A DNA stretch of 64,000 nucleotides from an uncultured Litoreibacter sp. (GTDB lineage Bacteria > Pseudomonadota > Alphaproteobacteria > Rhodobacterales > Rhodobacteraceae): positions 310,001-374,000 of the forward strand of contig CANNGL010000002.1 of the NCBI GenBank assembly GCA_947504205.1, read 5' to 3'. The translations under genes were made by a program, and so were the position numbers. How positions within the stretch are numbered: position 1 is the first letter of the stretch; every line of letters starts with the position of its first letter. The notes under the pieces are model-generated. The model saw nothing but the letters and a program-made list of their open reading frames with translations. It did no database searches and had not been told where the DNA came from. Of the stretch, positions 1-7,862 are shown piece by piece.

Positions 1-476
1 TTGGCGAACCAAGTGGCAGCAATACGCTTGGCGGTGGCGGGCAAACCCTCGGTCCGCACCCTCTGGCGCGACGTCTCAAGAGTTTCAAACCGATCCGGCA
101 TTACGCCTTGGGGACCAGTGCCATAGCACACGAGTCGGTCAATCCGATCCGGTGCTTGCGACGCCATTTCTTGCGCGATCATGCCGCCCATTGAATGTCC
201 GACCAAATGGAACCGGTCGACCCCGATATGGCTGAGGAAGGCCAACACCTGCTGAGCGTGGCCTTCGATGCTCTCGGAGGACTGTTGTTTGGTGTTGCCG
301 CCGTAGCCTGCCAGCTCCGGGACGATCACATCGAATTTCTTGCTGAACGTCGCGAGCTGCTCATCCCAAAGCGCAGCACCGCCCAAATACCCATGCAGCA
401 GAACCAGTGGAAACCCCTTGCCCTGTCGCTTGTAGGTCAGGCCGTGATCGGCTGAGAGATCGGTTGGAATGTTCAA
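1..476 (-). CDS. alpha/beta hydrolase, N-terminal part (gene runs off the window)
   Basis: The minus-strand frame reads as the N-terminal half of an alpha/beta hydrolase: an oxyanion-hole segment (LVLLHGYLGG) followed by the nucleophile elbow GHSMGG, whose serine would be the catalytic nucleophile. The remainder, including the catalytic Asp and His, lies left of position 1. The likely start is a TTG at 476-474 that overlaps the TGA of the preceding PLP lyase gene, so the two are probably translationally coupled. The substrate cannot be told. Linkage to the lyase suggests a small-molecule catabolic role, which is inference only. Confidence 0.8.
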   Translation of the reverse strand, partial: MNIPTDLSADHGLTYKRQGKGFPLVLLHGYLGGAALWDEQLATFSKKFDVIVPELAGYGGNTKQQSSESIEGHAQQVLAFLSHIGVDRFHLVGHSMGGMIAQEMASQAPDRIDRLVCYGTGPQGVMPDRFETLETSRQRVRTEGLPATAKRIAATWFA

Positions 477-1489
477 GCGCGCTGCTGCTTGGTGAACAGA
501 TGCTCATAGGCTGGAAGCGCCGCGGCACCGCCCGTGTGCACAAACACCACGTTCTCGCCCTTCTTGAGGACACCCTGGTTTATCAGCCCGATCATGCCCG
601 CCATGCCTTTGCCGGAATAGACGGGATCAAGAAATATGCCCTCTTCGGCGGCCAGCATCGAAATTGCATCAACCATGCTATCGGTCGGCTGGCCATAACC
701 CGGCCCGACATACTCGTCATAGGCCTCAACCGTCTCAACGGGCAGTTCGCCTCGTGCGCCAATCATGTCTGCTGTCGCAACAGCCAGCTTGTGAACATTG
801 GCGATCTGCGCATCGCGTTTGGCGCGGACGGAAATGCCGATCACATCAATTGGCGTGCTCATCGCGAAAAGGCCGGCCAAAATACCCGCCTGCGTCCCGG
901 CACTCCCCGTTGCGTGGACGATCTTGTCGATTTTCAGACCAGAGGTATCCGCCTGATAGACCAACTCTTGCGCGGCGTGCACATAGCCCAACGCACCAAT
1001 CGTGTTCGAGCCACCTCCGGGAATGAAATAGGGATTACGACCCTTTTCCCGCAAAGCCTCGGTCAACGCCAACGCCTCTGCGTTCATGTCCACGCCATCG
1101 GGGCGAAACTCATAATGGCATTTCAACAGGTCATCGAAGAGGACGTTTCCGCCTGTTTCATAGCCATCGCCCATATTACCGACGCGACGCTCAAGCAGCG
1201 CATGACACGTCATACCCACCTTGCGCGCCGCCGCTGCTGTTTGGCGCACATGGTTGGACTGGGTCGCACCTTGCGTGACCAAGGTGTCAGCGCCCTGCGC
1301 AATTGCCTCGGCCACCAAAAATTCCAGCTTGCGGGTTTTGTTGCCGCCTGTTGCCAAACCCGTGCAATCATCGCGTTTGATATAGATATTCGGCCCGCCC
1401 AAGGCGCGCGTCAGATTTTCAAGCTTTTCAAGCGGTGTCGGAAAGTGCCCAAGAGCGATGCGAGGGAAGCGGGCAAGGTGCATGGGCAA
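473..1489 (-). CDS. PLP-dependent D-cysteine desulfhydrase / L-cysteate sulfo-lyase family protein
   Basis: A 338-residue fold-type II PLP enzyme of the ACC deaminase/D-cysteine desulfhydrase group. The motif GGNKTRKLEF holds the presumed PLP lysine (about K51), TQGATQSNH (about 73-81) is the substrate loop, and GSAGTQAG in the C-terminal half is the phosphate-binding loop. Known members release pyruvate and ammonia plus sulfide from D-cysteine, or plus sulfite from L-cysteate (CuyA of Ruegeria). The length and the N-terminal MHLARFPR-type start fit both. The gene diverges from a LysR regulator and overlaps a downstream hydrolase. I cannot decide between the two reactions from sequence alone. 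Confidence 0.85.
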   Translation of the reverse strand: MPMHLARFPRIALGHFPTPLEKLENLTRALGGPNIYIKRDDCTGLATGGNKTRKLEFLVAEAIAQGADTLVTQGATQSNHVRQTAAAARKVGMTCHALLERRVGNMGDGYETGGNVLFDDLLKCHYEFRPDGVDMNAEALALTEALREKGRNPYFIPGGGSNTIGALGYVHAAQELVYQADTSGLKIDKIVHATGSAGTQAGILAGLFAMSTPIDVIGISVRAKRDAQIANVHKLAVATADMIGARGELPVETVEAYDEYVGPGYGQPTDSMVDAISMLAAEEGIFLDPVYSGKGMAGMIGLINQGVLKKGENVVFVHTGGAAALPAYEHLFTKQQRA

Positions 1490-1639
1490 ATCTCCGGGAG
1501 CGTTCAGGCGACATGCCCGACTCGTTGCTCAAGGCTAGGCGTGAAACCCGCTACGGCGCCAATTCAAACATTTCATTGCGTTATTCCGATTTTGCATAAG
1601 CTTATTTTTTCACCTATCTTCAATGGGAAAGGCGCTTGT
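1490..1639. promoter_or_regulatory. divergent control region between the PLP lyase and LysR gene
   Basis: This 150-bp gap separates two divergent genes and is AT-rich toward the LysR gene. It contains the perfect 10-bp palindrome ATAAGCTTAT at 1596-1605, about 35 bp before the LysR start. This is a plausible operator for the LysR protein on its own gene and the lyase gene. Binding is inferred from position and symmetry only. Confidence 0.45.
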
Positions 1640-2551
1640 ATGGATCTAAATTGGCTCAGAGATTTCGTCTGTCTGGGGCGCACGCTTAGTTTCACGCGTG
1701 CGGCAGAAGAGCGAAACATCACCCAGTCGGCCTTCAGTCGCCGGATCAAGTCCCTGGAAAACTGGATTGGTGTCGCGCTCATTGATCGGGCGACATTCCC
1801 GGTTCAGTTGTCCCCCGCCGGAAAGCAATTCCTGCCTGTCGCCAAGGATACCATTGCCAACCTGATCGATACGCGCGAGGCAATTCGCGATCAGGATCAG
1901 GGTGACAAAACCTTTCAGCGCTTTGCCGTTCTTCACACGATCTCGGTCAATTACCTCACCGCACGGTTGGAAAAGCTGGAAGCCGAAATAGACGACCTGA
2001 AGGCCCGCGTGATCTCTGACAGCTTGAGCACCTGCTGTCAGCTTCTGGCCGAAGGCGGCTGCGATTTCTTGTTGTGTTACCGACACGCCGGGGTCGCCCT
2101 GATTTTGGATGAAAGCCAGTTCGATCGAAAAGACATCGGATCAGAAAAGCTGATCCCGGTGGCTGAATGCGACGCAGTGCACCGTAATAGCTGGTCACTT
2201 CCGGGCACATCTGACGCCCCCCTTCCCTATCTCGCTTATGAAAGAACATCGTTCCTTGGCGCTGTGGTCGATCAAACCTTGAGCAAGCAACCCGTTCATC
2301 TGAGCACGCGTTATGTCGATGGTCTGGTGGAAGCGATCAAGCGCAGGGTTCTCTCCGGCAGCGGTATCGCCTGGCTGCCGCAATCCGCAATCAGATTTGA
2401 ACTGGAAAACGGTAAGCTGGTACGCTTGGGCGGCCCAGAATTCGAAACTTCGATGGATTTGTCCGTGTTCTGCTCTCCTGCCAGACTGGATGCACAGGGT
2501 CTGAAGGTCTGGAACAGCTTCGATCTTCAGGCCGGCCCGCTGAGCCACTAG
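1640..2551 (+). CDS. LysR family transcriptional regulator
   Basis: A 303-residue LysR-type regulator. The N-terminal winged helix-turn-helix is at about residues 4-62, with the recognition region AAEERNITQSAFSRRIKSLE. A LysR substrate-binding domain fills the rest. The open frame extends far upstream, but that stretch lies over the divergent lyase gene. The ATG at 1640 gives the usual LysR N-terminus (MDLNWLRDFV). Being divergent from the lyase gene, it most likely controls it in response to the lyase substrate or a related sulfur compound. In Ruegeria the cysteate lyase also has a linked LysR regulator, so that reading deserves a test. Confidence 0.9.
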   Translation: MDLNWLRDFVCLGRTLSFTRAAEERNITQSAFSRRIKSLENWIGVALIDRATFPVQLSPAGKQFLPVAKDTIANLIDTREAIRDQDQGDKTFQRFAVLHTISVNYLTARLEKLEAEIDDLKARVISDSLSTCCQLLAEGGCDFLLCYRHAGVALILDESQFDRKDIGSEKLIPVAECDAVHRNSWSLPGTSDAPLPYLAYERTSFLGAVVDQTLSKQPVHLSTRYVDGLVEAIKRRVLSGSGIAWLPQSAIRFELENGKLVRLGGPEFETSMDLSVFCSPARLDAQGLKVWNSFDLQAGPLSH

Positions 2552-2569
2552 AAGCTATAGCCCAAATAC

Positions 2570-2604
2570 AAAACGGCCCCCCGCCAAAGCGGGAGGCCGT
2601 TTCA
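2570..2604. terminator. bidirectional rho-independent terminator
   Basis: Inverted repeat with long GC-rich arms: AAACGGCC...CCGC is mirrored by GCGGGAGGCCGTTT around a short CAAA loop. It lies between the convergent LysR and rpsA genes. T-rich sequence follows the minus-strand reading (TTTTGTATTT), so it should terminate rpsA and probably also the LysR transcript. Confidence 0.8.
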
Positions 2605-2622
2605 AATTCATTTCGACAGGTT

Positions 2623-4302
2623 TTAGTCGTCGTCGCTTTTCAGAGCTGCGCCGAGGATATCGCCCAAGGATGCACCTGAGTCAGAGGAGCCATACTGTTC
2701 GACGGCCTCTTTCTCTTCCGCAATCTCGCGCGCCTTGATCGACAGACCCAGACGACGTGTCTTCGCGTCCACGTTGGTCACGCGTACGTCAACCTTGTCG
2801 CCGACGCCGAAACGCTCAGGGCGTTGCTCGGCACGGTCACGGCTCAGGTCGGAGCGGCGGATGAAGGATTTCGCACCTTCATACTCAACCTCGATACCGC
2901 CATCTTCGATCGCCGTAACTTCCACGGTTATGATCGAGCCGCGCTTAACGCCTTCGGTTGCCGTGTCAAACGAGCCGTCCAGTGCTTTGATTGAAAGCGA
3001 GATACGCTCTTTTTCAACATCAACTTCGGTGACCACGGCTTTGACCATGTCGCCTTTGCGGAAGTCGCCCAGCGCATCTTCGCCGCGACCGTCCCACGTG
3101 ATGTCGGACAAGTGCACCATGCCGTCGATGTCGTTGTCGAGGCCAACAAACAGACCGAATTCGGTGATGTTCTTGACTTCGCCTTCGATCTCTTGCCCGA
3201 CCGGGTTGTTCTCGGCAAACACTTCCCATGGATTGCGCTGTGTCTGTTTCAGACCCAGAGAAACGCGGCGCTTGGCGCTGTCGATTTCCAGAACCATGAC
3301 GTCGACTTCCTGAGAGGTCGAAACGATCTTGCCAGGGTGCACGTTTTTCTTGGTCCAGGACATCTCGGAGACGTGGACCAGACCTTCAACACCGGCTTCC
3401 AGCTCAACGAATGCACCGTAATCGGTGATGTTGGTGACTGTACCCTTGTGCACCGAATCCAGTGTGTACTTGGCTTCAACAGCATCCCAAGGATCATCTT
3501 GCAGTTGCTTCATGCCAAGGGAGATGCGGTGGGTTTCTTTGTTGATCTTGATAACCTGAACCTTGACGGTCTCGCCAATGGACAGGATCTCACGCGGATC
3601 GTTAACACGACGCCACGCCATATCGGTGACGTGCAGCAGCCCGTCTACACCGCCAAGGTCAACGAAGGCACCGTATTCGGTGATGTTCTTGACCACACCA
3701 TCAACCGCATCGCCTTCGGCCAGATTGCCGATAACTTCTGCGCGCTGTTCGGCGCGGGATTCTTCGAGAATGGCGCGACGCGATACAACGATGTTGCCCC
3801 GGCGACGGTCCATTTTCAAAATCTGGAAGGGTTGCTTCATGCCCATCAGCGGACCTGCGTCACGCACTGGGCGAACATCAACCTGCGAGCCGGGAAGGAA
3901 CGCAACCGCGCCGCCCAGATCAACAGTAAAGCCGCCTTTGACGCGACCAAAGATTGCGCCTTCAACGCGCTCTTCGTCAGCATAGGCTTTTTCGAGACGA
4001 TCCCAGGCTTCCTCGCGGCGCGCTTTGTCGCGGCTGATGGAAGCTTCACCGCGGGCGTTTTCGACGCGGTCCAGATAGACCTCGACTTCATCACCGACGT
4101 TGATTTCAGGGGCTTCACCTGGATTTGCGAATTCTTTGAGTTCGACACGGCCTTCCATCTTGTAGCCGATGTCGATGATGGCTTGGCCCGCTTCCACAGC
4201 GATGACCTTGCCTTTGACGACAGACCCTTCATCGGGTGTGTCCATTTCGAAGCTTTCGTTCAGGAGGGCTTCGAATTCCTCCATAGATGCGTTTTGAGCC
4301 AT
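2623..4302 (-). CDS. rpsA: 30S ribosomal protein S1
   Basis: The 559-residue product consists of six S1 (OB-fold RNA-binding) repeats, at about residues 20-88, 106-171, 192-260, 277-347, 364-434 and 451-520. Each later repeat has the ITEYGAFVDL/ITDYGAFVEL-type strand and the GLVHVSEMSW-type motif. This is the normal length for alphaproteobacterial S1, which recruits mRNA to the 30S subunit. It stands alone between a terminator and a TetR gene. In many alphaproteobacteria rpsA follows cmk directly, but here cmk lies about 3.6 kb away. Confidence 0.98.
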   Translation of the reverse strand: MAQNASMEEFEALLNESFEMDTPDEGSVVKGKVIAVEAGQAIIDIGYKMEGRVELKEFANPGEAPEINVGDEVEVYLDRVENARGEASISRDKARREEAWDRLEKAYADEERVEGAIFGRVKGGFTVDLGGAVAFLPGSQVDVRPVRDAGPLMGMKQPFQILKMDRRRGNIVVSRRAILEESRAEQRAEVIGNLAEGDAVDGVVKNITEYGAFVDLGGVDGLLHVTDMAWRRVNDPREILSIGETVKVQVIKINKETHRISLGMKQLQDDPWDAVEAKYTLDSVHKGTVTNITDYGAFVELEAGVEGLVHVSEMSWTKKNVHPGKIVSTSQEVDVMVLEIDSAKRRVSLGLKQTQRNPWEVFAENNPVGQEIEGEVKNITEFGLFVGLDNDIDGMVHLSDITWDGRGEDALGDFRKGDMVKAVVTEVDVEKERISLSIKALDGSFDTATEGVKRGSIITVEVTAIEDGGIEVEYEGAKSFIRRSDLSRDRAEQRPERFGVGDKVDVRVTNVDAKTRRLGLSIKAREIAEEKEAVEQYGSSDSGASLGDILGAALKSDDD

Positions 4303-4399
4303 GTGGTCTCAGTTTCCTTTACAAGTCATTTTTTCGGGCCGTGCGGTTGTCTCCGCCGGTCTTGGTGTGAATTGGTCTGACAAGCCATTTCCAAAACAA

Positions 4400-4422
4400 A
4401 GAGGGCCGGAAGTTCCGACCCT
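4400..4422 (-). promoter_or_regulatory. hairpin plus U-rich tract in the rpsA leader
   Basis: On the minus strand the arms AGGGTCGGAA and TTCCGGCCCT pair with one G-U wobble and are followed by CTTTGTTTTGG, the layout of an intrinsic terminator. It lies about 100 nt before the rpsA ATG with no minus-strand gene just upstream. It could be an attenuator for rpsA or could stop stray antisense transcription from the TetR side. Function is inferred. Confidence 0.45.
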
Positions 4423-4544
4423 GCTCGCCTTGCAACTGTTCTCGTCGCTTAGACAGGCGCGCGTATAGCGCGATGGACCAAGCTGCGCAAGCCTTTGCAG
4501 ATCGTCAGTTGATTTTGAAGGCCGCCCTTGAAATTCTGCCTCAA

Positions 4545-4564
4545 ATGAGACACATATGTCTCAT
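4545..4564. promoter_or_regulatory. palindromic operator overlapping the TetR start codon
   Basis: Perfect 8-bp arms ATGAGACA and TGTCTCAT around the spacer CATA. The right arm overlaps the proposed ATG (4563) of the TetR gene. Symmetry, size and position are those of a TetR autoregulatory operator. No clear Shine-Dalgarno precedes the ATG, so the message may be leaderless. Confidence 0.6.
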
Positions 4565-5126
4565 GATTCGTATTCGACCCACAACTTACGACGCCATTCT
4601 TGAAGCAGGCTTCCACGTCCTTGGCGGCAATCCCGGTGCATCAATGGCCGATGTCGCCAATGCCGCTGGCGTTGGCCGGGCCACGCTGCATCGCCACTTC
4701 CGAACCCGCGAAGATCTGATGTCCGTCTTGGCCATCGCCGCCATGAAAGACCTCTCAGAGGCCGCGGACGCTGCCACAGCAGAAGCTGAAAGCTATACCG
4801 AAGCGCTACGCCTCGCGCTGGAAGCCGTTATTCCACTGGCCAACCGACAGGTCTTTCTGACCCTTGAGGCCGCTGCGCGCGATCCTGCTGTGGCCGCGGC
4901 TTACGAAAAAGACCGCACCGAAACATTCAACGCCTTTGAGCAGGCAAAGGCCGAGGGAAGTTTCGCCAAAGACATCCCGACGGAATGGCTGTTCCAAAGC
5001 TACGACGCCCTGACCTACGCCGCCTGGGAGATGGTCTCTTCCGGCGAAGCCACCCCGAAACAAGCCGCCGCATTTGCTTGGCGCACACTGACATCTGGAC
5101 TTTCTGGAGCCACAAATGACACCTGA
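4563..5126 (+). CDS. TetR/AcrR family transcriptional regulator
   Basis: A 187-residue regulator whose N-terminal helix-turn-helix (about residues 27-46, MADVANAAGVGRATLHRHF) is typical TetR. The C-terminal helical ligand domain has no recognisable specificity. The frame stays open to 4473, but starting at 4563 places the TetR domain at the usual distance from the N-terminus. The last codons overlap the next gene by 11 bp, so the two are co-expressed. The regulator probably represses this two-gene unit through the palindrome at its own start codon. Confidence 0.88.
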   Translation: MIRIRPTTYDAILEAGFHVLGGNPGASMADVANAAGVGRATLHRHFRTREDLMSVLAIAAMKDLSEAADAATAEAESYTEALRLALEAVIPLANRQVFLTLEAAARDPAVAAAYEKDRTETFNAFEQAKAEGSFAKDIPTEWLFQSYDALTYAAWEMVSSGEATPKQAAAFAWRTLTSGLSGATNDT

Positions 5127-5967
5127 ACTCATTGAATCCCTGACCGAACAGGTCGACATCGTCTTTTTTCTGATCGGTATCGCAATTTTCGCAATCGAAC
5201 TTCTGGAAGCCTTCTTCAAAGGCAATCTGAAGGGTCGCAAGATCGGAGAGATGCTCGCCAGCGCCTCAACCCAGATCCCCTATCTTTTGCTCCAGGCAAC
5301 ACTGATGACGGGCGCATACTCGATCTTCTATATCATCTCCTACGCCGTGATCCCGTGGCAGATACCGATCACATGGTGGAGCATGATCCTTGTCGTCGTG
5401 ATTGCTGATCTGACCTACTACTGGGAACATCGGATCGCACATCAGGTGCGCCTTTTGTGGACCCAGCACGCGGTCCACCATTCCTCCCGCGACTACAACA
5501 TCATTACCGGCATCCGCTTCGGACCGCTGGAGGGCGTCTGGTCGCTCATCGCCCATATTCCCATGGCGCTGATGGGCTTTCCCCCGGAGCTTGTTTTCTT
5601 CGGCATTATCTCGGTCCTCGCCTACCAAACCTGGATACATACCGAGACCATCGGCAAGCTGGGCCCGCTCGAAGCCGTCCTCAACACGCCGTCGCATCAT
5701 CGCGTCCATCACGGCTCCGATGAAAAATATCTCGATAAGAATTATGGCGGCATCCTCATTATCTGGGACCGGATGTTCGGCACTTATCAGGTCGAGGAAG
5801 AAACCCCGCGTTACGGCCTGAAACGCGACTTCGACAGCCGCAATCCAATCAAGGTCTGGTTCTCGGAACTGCCGCAACTGGCCCGCGATCTCGCCTCAGC
5901 CAAATCTCTGTCAGAAATCTGGGGGTTTCTGTTCAAGCACCCGGGCTGGACGCCACCAAACCGCTAG
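5116..5967 (+). CDS. sterol desaturase / fatty acid hydroxylase superfamily membrane protein
   Basis: A 283-residue membrane protein with the three histidine clusters of the diiron hydroxylase/desaturase superfamily: HRIAH (about 105-109), HAVHH (118-122) and HHRVHH (194-199). Several hydrophobic segments surround them (about 15-32, 55-78, 85-102, 150-172). Members insert oxygen or a double bond into lipids such as sterols, carotenoids or fatty acids. The TetR partner suggests an inducible membrane-lipid change. The exact lipid is unknown. Confidence 0.88.
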   Translation: MTPELIESLTEQVDIVFFLIGIAIFAIELLEAFFKGNLKGRKIGEMLASASTQIPYLLLQATLMTGAYSIFYIISYAVIPWQIPITWWSMILVVVIADLTYYWEHRIAHQVRLLWTQHAVHHSSRDYNIITGIRFGPLEGVWSLIAHIPMALMGFPPELVFFGIISVLAYQTWIHTETIGKLGPLEAVLNTPSHHRVHHGSDEKYLDKNYGGILIIWDRMFGTYQVEEETPRYGLKRDFDSRNPIKVWFSELPQLARDLASAKSLSEIWGFLFKHPGWTPPNR

Positions 5968-5993
5968 CTTCCCATGTTTAAAAATATCCTCGA

Positions 5994-6021
5994 GGAGGGC
6001 TGGAGGGGCAGACAGCCCTCC
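5994..6021. terminator. hairpin between convergent genes
   Basis: The arms GGAGGGCTG (5994-6002) and CAGCCCTCC (6013-6021) form a GC-rich stem between the convergent desaturase-family and membrane-protein genes. On the minus strand a T-rich stretch (ATATTTTT) follows a few bases later. There is no clean U tract on the plus strand, so termination there is less sure. Confidence 0.45.
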
Positions 6022-6062
6022 AGCCGGGTCGCTCATGGCGCAGCCATGGCGACACCCCTGCT

Positions 6063-6605
6063 CTAACCCAACTCCGAGATTGGATAAACATGCACCAGAT
6101 AGAGGTAGAAAAACGCAAGGCTCAAAACCAGTATGATCACTCCCAGAACAGGAGAAGACAGCTTTAAGCCCTCTTTGGAGGCTTCGATAGAGGTGATCCC
6201 AACCTCCCCGCCACGGCTTGCATGAAACTGCATCCACGAGAAATAGAGGCCGATGGCGACAATTCCGATAACAACGTAAAAGATGATGATCGACGAGACA
6301 TATTGCCATTGAAAAACCTTCTTGCGATGGGCCAGCCCCGTGGTCAGGTTTTCGTAATACCCTAGCGCATAGGCATCGATTGCGGCCTGCGTTTTCTCTG
6401 AGGCTTGATATCCCGCTGGCAAAGCGGGCGCTCCGCCGGGCGGGTTACTGCTGGGCGAGGCTGCAGATGCGTCCGCTTCGGCATCATCCCCAAAGAGCGT
6501 CCGGATCTCCCCCAGGCGAGAGCTCTCTGGTTCTACCTGAACCTGTGCATGGGCCAACCCGACCGCCAGACACAGCGCCCATACCGACATAACAAGAGCG
6601 CGCAT
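6063..6605 (-). CDS. hypothetical exported protein with two membrane segments
   Basis: A 180-residue protein that I do not recognise. It has a signal peptide (about 1-20, ending AHA), a low-complexity Asp/Ala/Ser/Pro stretch (about 40-65), a short helical part, and two strong membrane helices (about 104-126 and 150-172). It starts 3 bp after the upstream LprI-like gene, so the two form an operon and may act together in the envelope. No catalytic motif is visible. Confidence 0.75.
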   Translation of the reverse strand: MRALVMSVWALCLAVGLAHAQVQVEPESSRLGEIRTLFGDDAEADASAASPSSNPPGGAPALPAGYQASEKTQAAIDAYALGYYENLTTGLAHRKKVFQWQYVSSIIIFYVVIGIVAIGLYFSWMQFHASRGGEVGITSIEASKEGLKLSSPVLGVIILVLSLAFFYLYLVHVYPISELG

Positions 6606-6608
6606 CGT

Positions 6609-7298
6609 CTATTCTCCCGTCAGGTGTTGAATGACGCTGAGATGGGACAGCATGCGCTCTGGATAAGGCTCATGACTGAACAAGTCGCGATAAGGCAAAC
6701 GATCTGGTGGCGGTAAAAGCTGGTCGATGATCGTCAACAGATCGTTTTCGACGGTGCCGCCCCACTCGGACATATTGGCAGGCAAGGGCGGCACGGGCGC
6801 CCCCGGAATCTGGATCGCCGTCGCCATGTCGACAGTGCCATTCGGGTAGTCCGTTCCAAAACTACCGCCGGATATGCTTTGCCAGACAATCCGGCCATCA
6901 CCATAAACCGTCTCCATTCGACCATTGCGCACGCGGCGCTCCACCACGTCATCGGGACCGGGCGGCGGAGTGCCAATTGGCACAGGCACCAGTCCCGGCA
7001 TGAAATCCGCAATGCGTTGCTGGTAGCGGGTTTGCAGGCAGCGCTCGCTGCGCCCACAGGTGTTCCGCCAATCCAACCACGTCAGTTGTTCAGCCCGCAG
7101 CCTGCGCTGGCGTGGCGCGTTCAGACTGGCAAATCGCTCCCGAAACAGCGCCGCCATGCGCCGGTCCAGTGCAGAAACGGTCGGACTGTCACAGATCGCG
7201 CGTTCCGTCGCATTGAGTTGACCCGAACATCGAAAACTTGGCTGAGCCACAGCCGGGATCGCAAATAGCAGAAATAAAATCGAAACAAGGAGCTTCAT
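6609..7298 (-). CDS. exported protein with LprI-like (DUF1311) domain
   Basis: A 229-residue product with signal peptide (MKLLVSILFLLFAIPAVAQ). The domain after it has the paired-cysteine LprI pattern: C...ERAIC early, then WLDWRNTCG and RCLQTRYQQRI. LprI-domain proteins include a mycobacterial lysozyme inhibitor, but most are uncharacterised. The C-terminal half has no domain I know. Start chosen at 7298 because GGAGAG lies just upstream; an in-frame ATG 21 bp earlier overlaps that site. Confidence 0.8.
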   Translation of the reverse strand: MKLLVSILFLLFAIPAVAQPSFRCSGQLNATERAICDSPTVSALDRRMAALFRERFASLNAPRQRRLRAEQLTWLDWRNTCGRSERCLQTRYQQRIADFMPGLVPVPIGTPPPGPDDVVERRVRNGRMETVYGDGRIVWQSISGGSFGTDYPNGTVDMATAIQIPGAPVPPLPANMSEWGGTVENDLLTIIDQLLPPPDRLPYRDLFSHEPYPERMLSHLSVIQHLTGE

Positions 7299-7721
7299 AA
7301 CACTCTCCATCTTTAACAAAACAGCCGCAAAACCGGCTCACTTCAAACAATGGTTCAAGCCTATCACAGGGCGTTGCATTGACCAAACACCAACGAACGC
7401 AACCATCAGACTTGCTTAACCTCTGGCGGGTATTCCCCGTCGGCGGATCCGCTTGCGGGGGGACGATCAAACGCCCCTGCATCTCAAGGCACATGGTTTC
7501 CCCTGTTGGGGATGGCACCACGCAGCACTTTTGGAGGGTAACGTCTCCGCCAAGGCTCAGGGCACTCCTGGGCTAAACCGCTTGCCGTTCAGCGGCGCCG
7601 CTTTCTTAACACCAATTTCCTTTGCGAACCCCAAGACACCCGCAAACTTGAAACAGAGCAACTCACAAACGGATCGCCAGTCGGCGGAGCGTGCGTTTTG
7701 GTGCGCACAGCAGGGCGGACA
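7299..7721. other. 423-bp gene-free region with GC-rich inverted repeats
   Basis: No credible reading frame is present. Local repeats include CCCC-TGTT-GGGG at 7500-7511, a GCGGGG/CCCCTGC pair around 7455-7480, GGCGGA (7442-7447) matching TCCGCC (7544-7549) about 100 bp away, and AGCGGCGCCGCT at 7591-7602. Such nesting could be a structured RNA. I tested by eye for tmRNA, SRP RNA, RNase P RNA and common riboswitch cores and saw none. Confidence 0.35.
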
Positions 7722-7862
7722 CTAGCGTTTGAGTGCGGCAAACATCATTTTCAGGCGTGCAATGAAGCCTCTGAAAGACTGTTCAGCCTCAATGGTTGGT
7801 TTTTCCGCAGGTTTCCTGCTCCAGTCCAGTGAGGGTTCATCGGGTTCTTCTGGCGTATTCAT
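7722..7862 (-). CDS. 46-aa protein translationally coupled to cmk
   Basis: A short frame starting ATG at 7862-7860, inside the last codons of cmk (ATGA overlap), and ending at a TAG at 7722. The product starts [14 protein letters not shown]. It is acidic and Pro/Glu-rich at the front (residues 3-10) and basic and amphipathic at the end ([14 protein letters not shown]), which could contact a membrane or partner. The overlap with cmk, like the other joins of this operon, argues that it is translated. I do not recognise the family. Confidence 0.6.
   Translation of the reverse strand: MNTPEEPDEPSLDWSRKPAEKPTIEAEQSFRGFIARLKMMFAALKR

Noticed and set aside
407-1639. Long plus-strand extension of the LysR frame upstream of 1640
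   Set aside because: It lies opposite the well-conserved PLP lyase gene and gives no LysR-like sequence. The ATG at 1640 gives the standard N-terminus.
3112-4380. A 422-codon open frame on the plus strand opposite rpsA
   Set aside because: It is a shadow of the highly biased rpsA codons, with no ribosome-binding site and no recognisable domain.
7189-7521. A 110-codon minus-strand frame before the LprI-like gene
   Set aside because: It overlaps the LprI-like gene in another frame and the translation is cysteine-rich without a pattern. The gap is better left noncoding.
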